Positions 28,401-33,731 of a stretch of DNA of 64,000 bases are shown here, one piece after another. Both the position numbers and the translations under genes were made by a program. Origin of the DNA: Bemisia tabaci (Eukaryota > Arthropoda > Insecta > Hemiptera > Aleyrodidae); the NCBI RefSeq assembly GCF_918797505.1, contig NC_092793.1, positions 85,510,411 to 85,574,410 of the forward strand, in the 5' to 3' direction. The notes below the pieces were generated by a model. That model had not been told where the DNA came from and searched no databases. It was given only the letters and a program-made list of their open reading frames with translations. Within the stretch, counting starts at the first letter, position 1; every line of letters begins with the position of its first letter.

Positions 28401-31400
28401 GTTTTCTGTGCTTTAGTTAAGTGAAAAAAAAGATGTAAATATTTTCCAATTTGTTTTTCTCTTATTGTACCCCCTGGACTAGTAGTAGAGCAGGTCTATA
28501 TCTCGTATAAAATTTTAATTGTAAGTAAGGAAAAGTATATAAGATCAAGCATTACATCACCCTTAATAGCCCTGCAAAATTTGAATGAGATCGGACAAAT
28601 GGTTCTTGAGTTATGAACTTTTGATACTTGAAAATCGGAAAGTTTAAGAAATGAATTCAAAAAGCAATTTTAGAAATTTTATTAAAATTTTATTTATTGG
28701 AATTGTATTTTTTTGTTGTATTGTATTGTTGTGTGTTGTTTGTTGTATTGTATTGTTTGTTATTTTTCTGTTTCGAGTCATTTGATGAGGAAAAAAAAAA
28801 ATCACCAACAGTTTTAGTGTTCATTCTACTATTGTACCCCTCCCTGGCAAGACTTCACTCTCTTATTAGCCACAGGGGTCACCGCTCGGGGCCAATAAGA
28901 GTAGAACATCATAAATCAGTAAAAAAAAAAAACTAATCTAAAAAACTGAGTATCAGGAAGAAGCCCCATATCCTGAGCTACAAAATGATAAATAGTTCGA
29001 TTTTTTATGAAAATGTTTACTTAAGTTTATGTTGATTAAAGTGCCGAGATACACGAACTTCGAAACCCAGTTCAAAAAGAGGGTATGTTTACACGCTGGT
29101 CCTGTCCCAGCCACTCCTCCGATTCGGCCCAGAATTAAATACGAAACGCGGCAATGGACCAAGATTCGTTCCCCACGGCGGTAATTCCGTTATCACTCAC
29201 CAGAGAGCGGCAAAATCCAATCTAGCTTATTGACCCACTCTCTTATTACCCTGTCTTTCCCCACTATAAAAGTAATCCCTAATAATTTTTGACCCCCCCC
29301 CCCCCAACAAAAAGAAAAAAAGAGGAAGAAATTGGTTTGTAATTTTTGGAGCCCGAAAAATTCATTTTTATGTGAGGTTTTCAAATACTTGAATAACTTT
29401 CAATAATGGAAAAAAAGGAGAGGGCCTTACTTCTAAGCGTTAGAACTTACTGCTACGTACCTGGGGAAATGTCTGGTTAAAAAATTATGACCTTTTAAAG
29501 TAAGTGTCCCACGACATTTTACAAGCTAAAGAAGTATGTTCCACTGAAGCAACTCTCAAATATATCTGAGCTGTTGCATTTAAATAAATGTGTTAGTGTA
29601 TTAACTTTCTTGGTACATGATGCTATTCTGAAAGTAGACCGACCAGGTATGTTCTAATGCTTTATTTCTTTGATCTAATTTCTTTTAAATGGTTTAATTG
29701 ATTCTAAGACGCACTGAAAAAAAAGGCTTCCTAAATTTAAGTAAAAGCGTGTGTTTGGGCAGAGGCCCAAAATAAAATTAGAAAAATAAATGAAGGAAAG
29801 AAATGAGCAATTTTGAAAAGTGGACTGTATGTTTTTAATTTATGAAAGGCTACCAGGCCGCGCGGGGCCGGCTACAGAACAAGTCTGGATTCCCTAATTG
29901 AGTCTTGACGAGACGATTTGGAATACCAGGCTGCGCGGAGCCGGCTTCAGAGCGAGTCTGGGTTTTGAAAAAAAAGGAACGCGAGAATTTTGAATCTTAA
30001 ACGAAAACAAAAAAAGAAACTCATGAAAGGAAGGTTTAAACTAATTTAGATGAACATGGAGAAATTGATACTTAGGTTGTTGAAAAGAAAAAAAGACCAA
30101 GAGATACAAATTGCCGAGGAAAACGCTGATGAAATAAAGAAAACTAGCTTGAAGAGCTTTACTAGGTTATAATTTACCTTTTAATTACGATAAGCTAGAA
30201 GAGCTTTGAAGAAACTTAATACTAGGACGCGTATCTGAATCACTACTGGATTACCAGTAGGGCACACTGCTGGAATGCCAGCAGGAACCTAACTATCGAA
30301 ATAAAAAAAGATAGAAGGAAGCCTATATGAAACACTACTGGACTCCAGTAGGAAATCTAAAACGTCACTGGATGCCAGTGAGATGGCGAAAGATATGCGA
30401 AGAAAACACGAAACACCACTGGTTTACCAGCGGGATAAGATCGGCAAACGATGGCGAAAATTAGTCGACCACACGGGGGACCCTACTTGGAGCTGTTTCG
30501 GCTCGATATTCGCGAGACCAAACAATAAACTAAAACCTGAACTTCTTATCGAAACAAAATGAAAATCTGAGTGAACTAAAGGTAACCGTATGGTATCCTC
30601 CTTAGGATACAAAAGTAAAAATAAAACTTTCCCGAGCCTTTTCCTGGAAGGGCGGGATCAAAAAAGACGGCATGGCTTACAAGACCCGCGCGCCATCTAG
30701 CGGATTGGCGCGGTACTAGCCTTTTGCCGGTCGAGCGCGGAGGGAAGGAGTGCGCTGGCCGACGCGGCGGTCACGGTGGCTGCTCGCACGCGTTGCAATG
30801 AAAAAGGATGAAAATAAAAATCAGTCCCTGACTGAACAGCGTGGACTTGGATTTTCTACTAATTCCAAGGTGGGTCCGTTTTGGAAGAAAACACCGGGTT
30901 TCTCAATGTAAGCACTCAGAATTCTCTTGCAACAAGAAAATTCTATTTTCTTGAATAAAATCAACGGCGTTTTAAAAAAAGTGATCGTGTACTTGAATGA
31001 AGAAATCTGTTTCTTGAAATTAGTAAACAGATCAACAAAATCCGAGATGGTGGCCGTGGCCGAAGTGGCGAAGATGTTGTCTTCTCATTCTTGTTATTTA
31101 TAAGGTAAAAAGCTATGAGAGGCGGCTCGCGGAGCGAGTCGCCAGTTCATCGCGAAGCGAGGAACAGGGGGTCCAGGGGCAATCCCTGGCTAGGCTCCCA
31201 CAGCAAGCTAATCCTGGCTAGCAGAATATATCTGAGGCAATATTCTGTGCTGATGGTCTGAGTCTACCTTTTGCGTGAATCCAACACTTCGACATCGGTC
31301 TCTGCCCATCGGGTCTACCTTTCCAGAGGATCCATTGGCAGACTTAAAGTGGTTGCAGGCTCTCTGGAGAGAGTGAAGGTCCGGTCTCAACGACACGAGA

Positions 31401-33731
31401 CTTAGGAAGGTCCATTTGGCCGCCAAATTTGGCTCCGCGTCAGTGGGAAATTCTTGGAAGGGGACATCGGGGATGTTGCGGGGATGGCACAGGTAGACTG
31501 TAAAGCTATGAGACAACTAGGGGGCTACGCGGCCCAACCCCCTGAGGACGCTTCGCGCAATCAATGGGCCGCTTCGCGGCTCTTTTTTCACCCTCCTATC
31601 GACGTTGGTTTTATTTTTCCCCTAAAAAATTATGATATGAGCTATACTTTACTTTGAGAATAAAATGATTTTTGTTTTTGATGAATAAAGAAAAAAAAAA
31701 TTATTGAAGTCAAAAGAACGCGTTTTGCAATGACTGATTAATGAAACATTGCAGTAAAACAACGAATAATGCTAATCAGGTCATAATTATTGAGTAGCTG
31801 AGGAGTCAGGAATCGAACCCACGTCTTAAAACATGTGGGCGCTTCCGACGTCTTAGACGACTACCAACCTACTTAACCTTCTGCGCATAGCGGCAGCAGG
31901 TTGCGGAGCATTCAGTAAATTCGCTCACTTTTATTACTTGATTGTAAAAAAACCTGGGTCCTATTTCTAAAATCTGATTACAGTTCATCTAGGGCCTATC
32001 ACCTGTCAATAACCGCAAAAATCATGGAAATCGGCCCGGTAGAACGCTCAAACAAACTATGACAAAAAACACAAATTTACATTGTTTAAATGGGAAAATT
32101 CGCAACTTTACATTGAGAAATCGCTTTTAATTTGACCAGAGGGCGGTCGGTTAAGGTGGTCAAACATTGGTTTCAATGATTCATTGGCTCAAACAAACTA
32201 TGACAAAAAACACAAATTTACATTGTTTGAATGGGAAAATTCGCAACTTCACATTGAGAAATCGCTTTTAATTTGACCAGAGGGCGGTCGGTTAAGGTGG
32301 TCAAACATTGGTTTCTGCCGCCATTTTACCCTTGAAAATAGAAAAAGTCGAATATAAAAAAAAACAGTCCCACTTACGATTGCGCGGTTTTCAAGTTTTC
32401 AATCTAGAGACCTATCTAGAATCTTTCATCAAAAAAAATCATGGGTGATCCTCAGAAAAATAAAAAAAATTTAAAACAAACCGTGCTGAAGAATTTCAAC
32501 AGTGTTTCTCCCACTTGAAGGAAAGGTGGCAAAAATGCATCGACAAAGCGGGGGAGGACTTTGAAGAGGATAGGTGATAACTGGGTAAGCTTCTTGAAAT
32601 GTTAATTTCTTTATTTTAAAGCCTTTTCATAAGACAGCAACCAAGTTTTTTCTCAAAATCTGCGTATTTTCTTAGTATTATCTAAAATTTCCTTGAAATA
32701 AAGCCAAATATCGCAACTTGTGTTTGAATTTCCTTTATTCTGAGGCATGTACTGTCAAAACCAAGATGAATTTTTACATCCTGTAAAAAAAATGATTTTT
32801 ATCGGTCTGTCACCTTTCAGATACTTAAGCCCACGAAGACCTCATAATGATGCTCAGTTTGCCTGCTATGACAAAAGTTGCACTCCTCACACTTTCCTTT
32901 TGAAGTTCCCTGAGAGAAGAAAGCATAATTTTAACTCTACATGACAAAGGAGATACTTGATGAACGTCATAATTTTACATGAGAACGAATTAAGACTTAA
33001 TGGTTCCTACATTTAAACTGAAAATTAGGAGTGCTTACCTGAACGGCCTCACAATCAAAACGTGTGAGTCAGCAAACCTTGAGGATAGGTGAGCAGCCGT
33101 GTTATCTAAATTCCAGGAACTATACTTTTTGTGATCTTGATGCATTTCCATACTTTCAGGAAAGTCCTGAGAGGAGAAAAATTCATGAAGAAATTAGAAA
33201 TAAAAAATATGTAAATGAAAAAAAGAACCTTTAAAGTAGGCTTGAATTACTTAGGATAACTTTGTAATACACATAATTTACAGCCAGCTAGAGTTTTTTC
33301 AAGGTCTAGTGGTCACAAAGACAATTCAAGACTCTGCGAAACCTTAATTTACAGATAGTGCACAAGTACAAGCACCAGGGCTGAAGAATGCGAAATACTT
33401 TGAGTCCTGAAAACTCGACATTTTCAGGCAAAATATTTCTAACCCAATAAGTATGAGACATGAGCGCAGTTTATCAATGCAGAAAAATGAACAAGAGCTT
33501 GTTTGACAAATGAGCACGTATCAAAAGTTCACCCGTAAACTAGAAAGTTTTCAGAAAACATAAAATCCATGAGAAAATGTTTACCTGAATATCTCCTCCG
33601 AAATAAACAACAGCTTTCAGTTCATTGCTTTTTACTCTGGGCTTACAGTAAATGACGTCATTTGTGCGACCTTCAAACCCAGGAACACCACAGAGTCGTA
33701 AGGTGCAACTGGATGTGAGCGGATCAAGCAT
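5021..33731 (-). CDS. C2orf69: C2orf69 / UPF0565 family protein, complete five-exon gene
   Basis: Five exons join in phase with GT-AG introns into about 303 codons: 33,585-33,731, 33,039-33,166, 27,571-27,757, 13,080-13,326 and 5,021-5,223. Family landmarks run in order: GVPG near the N-terminus, FGGDIQ (about 44-49), FSCYDNFV in exon 3, GFSKGCVVLNQ with predicted nucleophile Ser173 in a GxSxG elbow, YWLEGGH (Glu213-His216), NTWIT, and HVTPYQ (243-248). Vertebrate members are mitochondria-associated proteins with an alpha/beta-hydrolase-like fold, and human loss causes a mitochondrial autoinflammatory disease; the enzymatic activity is not established. The protein is shorter than the human form at the N-terminus. 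Introns are about 0.4, 5.3, 14.2 and 7.9 kb, and the last three are packed with transposons. The start is uncertain: an acceptor-like TTCTTCTGAGCAG abuts ATG 33,731, so a 5' exon may exist upstream. All exons are open and all junctions keep phase, which argues against a pseudogene. Confidence 0.93.
5224..5695. other. intron 4, unassigned part
   Basis: Intronic, AT-rich sequence. I see no repeat boundary or exon. Confidence 0.5.
5696..5963 (+). repeat. inverted-repeat arm paired with 10,905-11,190
   Basis: The segment around GTGGGTCAACTCGATTTTGC recurs in inverted orientation at 10,905-11,190, with similarity from CTGATTCCTGG on the left to the GGAACAG region on the right. The pair brackets about 5 kb of intron 4, including a foldback element. 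The arms are clearly diverged, so this is an old insertion or two opposed copies of one repeat. Confidence 0.6.
5964..6766. other. intron 4, unassigned part
   Basis: Contains several degenerate runs of the type GGTCATTTTCGACTTCAG that resemble the flanking inverted repeat. No gene is visible. Confidence 0.35.
6770..8718. mobile_element. Spy-like long-TIR element 1 (AAA/TTT, no TSD)
   Basis: The termini GAGCCTCCCAAAAAGTGG and their complement enclose 1,949 bp. They are preceded by AAA (6,767-6,769) and followed by TTT (8,719-8,721), with no target duplication. The arms extend roughly 700 bp on the left and 540 bp on the right. They are built from repeat units of about 175 bp, each carrying a GATACAGCGTTGC-like motif (near 6,890, 7,075, 7,250, 7,425 on the left; 8,205, 8,385, 8,560 on the right). 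The AT-rich centre (7,460-8,190) has no transposase. It lies inside intron 4 of the C2orf69 homologue. Confidence 0.75.
8719..9875. other. intron 4; fragment of an ACAGGGTGTCCCA repeat
   Basis: From about 9,025 to 9,170 the sequence (ACAGGGTGTCCCAGAC, then GAAGTGGGGGATGG and GACCCCAAGGAATC) matches the segment 58,147-58,270 inside foldback element 3. The remainder is unassigned. Confidence 0.45.
9876..10494. mobile_element. AATGGGCC MITE, copy 1 (619 bp)
   Basis: The ends AATGGGCCTGTTGCAAAC and its complement delimit 619 bp of near-palindromic sequence with arms of roughly 250 bp. Related copies of almost the same length lie at 21,426-22,046 and 25,946-26,561. I could not settle a target duplication. 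The apparent ORF at 10,176-10,382 is part of the repeat. Confidence 0.75.
10495..10904. other. intron 4, nothing recognised
   Basis: AT-rich intronic sequence without visible exon or repeat ends. Confidence 0.4.
10905..11190 (-). repeat. inverted-repeat arm paired with 5,696-5,963
   Basis: Reverse-complement relative of the 5,696-5,963 arm, sharing the GGAACAGAAAG side, the GACTTTTCTCTG block and the GCTGATTCC end. A minus-strand open frame here (10,881-11,129) is part of the repeat. Confidence 0.6.
11191..12224. other. intron 4, AT-rich, nothing recognised
   Basis: Long AT-rich stretch, including a short direct repetition of ATAGGGCTAT near 11,980-12,010. No exon is evident. Confidence 0.4.
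12228..12920 (+). mobile_element. PIF/Harbinger-type element remnant (693 bp, TTA TSD)
   Basis: The terminal inverted repeats begin GGCCGTGTTTATACAGCA on the left; the right end is the complement of GGCCGTGCTTATACAGCA. Both sides carry TTA (12,225-12,227 and 12,921-12,923), the 3-bp duplication typical of PIF/Harbinger. The repeats continue into a GATCGCGACGCGATTGCG block. The body holds a 45-codon remnant of a transposase N-terminus, and most of the transposase is missing. Confidence 0.8.
12397..12534 (+). pseudogene. Harbinger transposase N-terminal remnant
   Basis: ATG at 12,397 opens MSSSDEEDVLLLWAV followed by a basic stretch (NKHRRFRCY) and HPFN, ending at TAA 12,532-12,534. An acidic start, a hydrophobic run, then an arginine-rich patch and an HP.N motif is the usual beginning of HARBI1-like nucleases encoded by PIF/Harbinger elements. 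Only about 45 codons remain; the DDE domain is absent, so this copy cannot be autonomous. Its position just inside the left inverted repeat fits. Confidence 0.55.
13080..13326 (-). CDS. C2orf69: C2orf69 homologue, exon 4 (nucleophile elbow)
   Basis: The acceptor (TTGTCTTGTAG) ends at 13,327 and the donor GTGAGT lies at 13,074-13,079. The exon is 247 bp, starts in phase 0 and leaves one base for codon 237. It encodes GFSKGCVVLNQ (Ser173), then YWLEGGH and KNTWIT, the most conserved block of the family. Confidence 0.94.
13327..14028. other. intron 3, nothing recognised
   Basis: Intronic sequence with overlapping open frames at 13,651-14,041 on both strands and no family signature. I see no repeat boundary. 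Confidence 0.4.
14029..14545 (+). repeat. inverted-repeat arm paired with 18,285-18,800
   Basis: The arm runs from about AATAAGTATTTAGCC to TTACATTTTACTCATG and matches 18,285-18,800 in reverse orientation over about 500 bp (shared blocks GGGTTGCGCAACGCC and CCAGCGTTGCCAAAG). It contains a run of 19 C at 14,094-14,112 where the partner lacks one. The 98-codon frame at 14,280-14,576 is repeat-derived. Confidence 0.65.
14546..14869. other. intron 3, nothing recognised
   Basis: An open frame starts at 14,684 but has no recognisable family. It passes into the following dispersed repeat. Confidence 0.35.
14870..15735 (+). repeat. dispersed repeat, uninterrupted copy (empty sites)
   Basis: This copy aligns with 51,400-51,497, then 56,798-57,505, then 59,140-59,200, so it lacks both insertions found there. 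The junction CCAAGCATTAGACAATG (near 14,970-14,990) is the empty site of the Helitron. GCAGCTTTAAATTAATAC (near 15,658-15,675) is the empty site of foldback element 3. It diverges from the other copy after about 15,730. Confidence 0.75.
15736..16251. other. intron 3, nothing recognised
   Basis: Unassigned sequence between the dispersed repeat and Helitron H1. Confidence 0.4.
16252..17101 (-). mobile_element. non-autonomous Helitron H1 (850 bp)
   Basis: On the minus strand it starts TCTATACTATAAGCTCC at 17,101, preceded by A. It ends in a GGGGGC-GTA-GCCCCC hairpin followed by CTAG (16,252-16,255), with T on the outer side. A TC start, a CTAG end, a 3' hairpin and insertion between A and T are Helitron hallmarks. 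Two more GC hairpins (GGCCGC/GCGGCC and GGCGC/GCGCC types) precede the terminal one. It carries a tRNA-Leu-like segment and no Rep/helicase. Related copies lie at 31,517-32,108, 40,291-42,050 (interrupted) and 40,700-41,567. Confidence 0.85.
16522..16594 (-). other. tRNA-Leu-like segment inside Helitron H1
   Basis: On the minus strand an A-box-like GGTGGCCGAGTCGTCTAAG is followed about 40 bp later by a B-box-like GGGTTCGATTCCC, with a variable-arm-like insert between. The acceptor ends do not pair, so it is not a tRNA gene. It could supply a pol III promoter. The same segment recurs in H2 (40,971-41,043), H3 (40,613-40,688) and, truncated, in H4. Confidence 0.7.
17102..18284. repeat. intron 3 with a degenerate ~157-bp tandem repeat
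   Basis: From about 17,385 to 17,700 two units repeat: CACCCTCNTG.CTTTCAAA, a CCGTCATTTTGG-like block, then GAAATCTACGACCAAAATTA. A partial third unit follows. A 16-base C run lies at 17,890-17,905. The rest is unassigned. Confidence 0.5.
18285..18800 (-). repeat. inverted-repeat arm paired with 14,029-14,545
   Basis: Reverse-oriented partner of the 14,029 arm, with the same order of blocks (CATTAAATATTATA, GCGTTGCCAAAGTC, GGGTTGTGCAACGCC) at roughly 85-90% identity by eye. The 157-codon minus-strand frame here is repeat-derived. Confidence 0.65.
18848..19150 (+). repeat. inverted-repeat arm paired with 20,930-21,255
   Basis: Begins GAGTTTTGCGAAAATCAAG and ends in a GC-rich block (GCCGGCGGGGCGCGCC). 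The same order appears inverted at 20,930-21,255. The pair encloses about 1.8 kb without a recognisable transposase. Confidence 0.65.
19151..20929. other. interior between inverted repeats; 37-base poly(A)
   Basis: Holds an A run at 19,408-19,444 and a tRNA-like box pair at 19,770-19,840. Open frames at 19,321-19,797 and 19,787-20,008 (both minus) contain the poly-T tract and the tRNA-like segment, so I do not call them genes. No transposase motif is visible. Confidence 0.4.
19770..19840 (-). repeat. tRNA-like SINE head
   Basis: On the minus strand AGTAGCCGAGTGGTCAAG (A box) precedes AGCAGGGTTCAAAAC (B box) with about 35 bp between. Acceptor-stem pairing is absent. This is the usual appearance of a Ser/Leu-tRNA-derived SINE head; the 3' end of the SINE is not defined. 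Confidence 0.5.
20930..21255 (-). repeat. inverted-repeat arm paired with 18,848-19,150
   Basis: Reverse-oriented partner of the 18,848 arm, from a GC-rich block (CGCCCCGCCGGCCC) to GATTTTCGCAAAACTC. The overlapping open frames at 20,790-21,138 fall inside it and are not genes. Confidence 0.65.
21260..21425 (-). repeat. dispersed repeat fragment (CAGGAACCT family)
   Basis: Contains AGGTTCCTGGCAAAATTTTG and AATTAACCTAAATCGAA. In inverted orientation it resembles 27,290-27,440 and, more distantly, 45,840-45,985. No termini are defined. Confidence 0.5.
21426..22046. mobile_element. AATGGGCC MITE, copy 2 (621 bp)
   Basis: Starts AATGGGCCCGTTGCAAAC and ends CAACAGGCCAATT. It is more diverged than the other two copies but has nearly the same length and the same near-palindromic body. 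Confidence 0.7.
22047..22739. other. intron 3, nothing recognised
   Basis: No exon, RNA gene or repeat boundary seen. Confidence 0.4.
22800..23200 (+). pseudogene. non-LTR retrotransposon reverse transcriptase fragment
   Basis: The frame from 22,899 encodes KQGCCLSPTLFKVYLE, the RT motif around the LSP.LF signature. It is followed by a WKRKVAGM.IPL stretch and CFAKD, where the catalytic YADD/FADD box has lost its first aspartate. Then comes GLDVSVSKTEKLVVG, the region after the active site. A TAAA insertion just upstream (near 22,897-22,900) shifts the frame away from a preceding SKGL reading. The fragment therefore has an active-site substitution and a frameshift and is dead. It lies in intron 3 in the opposite orientation to the host gene. 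Confidence 0.85.
23241..23929. repeat. unresolved repeat mosaic ending GGGACACCCTGTAT
   Basis: Two similar blocks (GCTAAAATGNC.ATTTCCGCC, near 23,236 and 23,446) suggest tandem copies. A GGGACACCCTGTAT end at about 23,738 matches the ACAGGGTGTCCC-type ends at 9,025 and 58,147. No gene. Confidence 0.4.
23930..24235. mobile_element. short TIR element (306 bp)
   Basis: The terminal repeats AGTCGTATTTTGTTCGACGA and the complement of AGTCATATTTTGTTCGACGA enclose 306 bp. ATT is present on both outer sides (23,927-23,929 and 24,236-24,238), a possible 3-bp target duplication. No coding capacity. Confidence 0.65.
24258..25764. mobile_element. GGGTCATTCCA TIR element with 16-bp internal motif
   Basis: The ends GGGTCATTCCA / TGGAATGACCC are flanked by AGTA on both sides (24,254-24,257; 25,765-25,768). 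A CAGTA reading is also possible. A 4-bp duplication is compatible with Sola and some other superfamilies; I cannot assign one. The body contains at least eight copies of TGTCACACCCGTTACG or its complement: near 24,618, a tandem block at 24,774-24,842, two near 25,370 and one adjoining the right end at 25,738. No transposase frame is present. Confidence 0.7.
24774..24842. repeat. 16-bp tandem repeat
   Basis: About four head-to-tail units of GTTACGGGTGTGACAC. The same motif, in either orientation, occurs singly elsewhere in the host element, including next to its right terminus. Confidence 0.9.
25946..26561. mobile_element. AATGGGCC MITE, copy 3 (616 bp)
   Basis: Begins AATGGGCCTGTTGCAAAC and ends with the exact complement. 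The arms are close to copy 1, including the block GGCGTCGGCCA. Open frames at 26,058-26,492 belong to the repeat. Confidence 0.78.
26562..27289. other. intron 3, nothing recognised
   Basis: A 110-codon plus-strand frame spans the MITE end and this stretch (26,546-26,878) and has no family signature. I treat it as chance. Confidence 0.4.
27290..27445 (+). repeat. dispersed repeat fragment (CAGGAACCT family)
   Basis: TCGATTTAGGTTAATTTTC and AAATTTTGCCAGGAACCT match 21,260-21,425 inverted, and more loosely 45,840-45,985. It ends about 120 bp before exon 3. Confidence 0.5.
27571..27757 (-). CDS. C2orf69: C2orf69 homologue, exon 3
   Basis: The acceptor GATTTTAG ends at 27,758 and the donor GTCAGTG lies at 27,564-27,570. 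The first base completes an Arg codon split with exon 2, then 62 codons follow. They include FKTFSCYDNFVPSS, GVPEHTPTHHAL and HLECLLKSI, corresponding to the CYDNFV and H.A..HL..LL parts of the family. Confidence 0.93.
27758..28258. other. intron 2, nothing recognised
   Basis: Intronic sequence without recognisable repeat boundaries. Confidence 0.45.
28259..29262. mobile_element. GGGGAAGACGGGG TIR element (1,004 bp)
   Basis: GGGGAAGACGGGGTAATAAG at the left end is mirrored by CTTATTACCCTGTCTTTCCC at the right. The motif TAATAAGAGAG or its complement recurs inside (a tandem pair at 28,270-28,305, then near 28,456, 28,857 and 28,892). No target duplication is clear. No transposase is seen; frames at 28,697-28,936 and 28,953-29,162 lack signatures. 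Confidence 0.65.
29263..31108. other. intron 2 with unusual short repeats
   Basis: Holds a 13-C run (29,293-29,305), a GC-rich unit repeated 73 bp apart (ACCAGGC.GCGCGG.GCCGGCT at 29,852 and 29,925), a hairpin cluster (30,243-30,433) and a GC-rich block at 30,680-30,800. No coding signature was found. Confidence 0.5.
30243..30433. repeat. cluster of five ACTGG/CCAGT hairpins
   Basis: Five short stem-loops with 6-7 bp stems and 3-4 nt loops: 30,243-30,260, 30,267-30,284, 30,335-30,351, 30,366-30,380 and 30,416-30,433. Each has a (C/G)TGG-loop-CCAG core preceded by a CAC-like sequence. Stem substitutions are mostly matched on the other side (CTACTGG/CCAGTAG against CTGCTGG/CCAGCAG). Confidence 0.8.
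31121..31501 (-). mobile_element. possible 381-bp insertion with 12-bp flanking repeat
   Basis: AAAGCTATGAGA occurs at 31,109-31,120 and 31,502-31,513. The enclosed segment holds GC hairpins (GGCGGCTCGC/GCGAGTCGCC; CCAGGG/CCCTGG followed by CTAG) and most of a 102-codon minus-strand frame (31,208-31,516) that I do not recognise. It could be a retroposed or rolling-circle fragment; the direct repeat could also be chance. Confidence 0.4.
31517..32108 (-). mobile_element. partial Helitron H4 (same family as H1)
   Basis: The minus-strand 3' end CTAG (31,517-31,520) abuts outer T. The GC hairpins, a truncated tRNA-like segment (31,803-31,862) and the GAAATCGGCCCGGTAGAACG block all match H1. Similarity stops at about 32,108, so the 5' end is missing. 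It sits in intron 2. Confidence 0.75.
32046..32328. repeat. 141-bp direct duplication
   Basis: GCTCAAACAAACTATGACAA begins at 32,046 and again at 32,187. The following 130 bp (through CAAACATTGGTTTC) are nearly identical. The duplication starts inside Helitron H4 and carries in the sequence at its broken edge. Confidence 0.85.
32329..33038. other. intron 2, nothing recognised
   Basis: The plus-strand frame 32,747-32,944 happens to contain a CYDKS string, but it is on the wrong strand for the host gene. I see no exon. Confidence 0.45.
33039..33166 (-). CDS. C2orf69: C2orf69 homologue, exon 2
   Basis: 128 bp between acceptor TCTCAG (ends 33,167) and donor GTAAGC (33,033-33,038). It starts in phase 0 and ends with two bases of an Arg codon. 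The peptide includes KYSSWNLDNTAAHLSSRF and SHVLIV, corresponding to the NW.LEN.A..L..RFP stretch of the family. Confidence 0.93.
33585..33731 (-). CDS. C2orf69: C2orf69 homologue, exon 1 (as far as visible)
   Basis: 49 codons from ATG 33,731 to donor CAG/GTAAAC (33,581-33,584). The peptide includes CGVPGFEGRTNDVIYCKP and VVYFGGDIQ, matching the family's first conserved block. In-frame sequence upstream reaches TAA after about seven codons. TTCTTCTGAGCAG right before the ATG could be an acceptor, so a leader exon is possible. Confidence 0.88.

Noticed and set aside
32747..32944. Missing C2orf69 exon because of a CYDKS string
   Set aside because: It is on the plus strand. The real CYDNFV exon is at 27,571-27,757 on the minus strand with correct phases.
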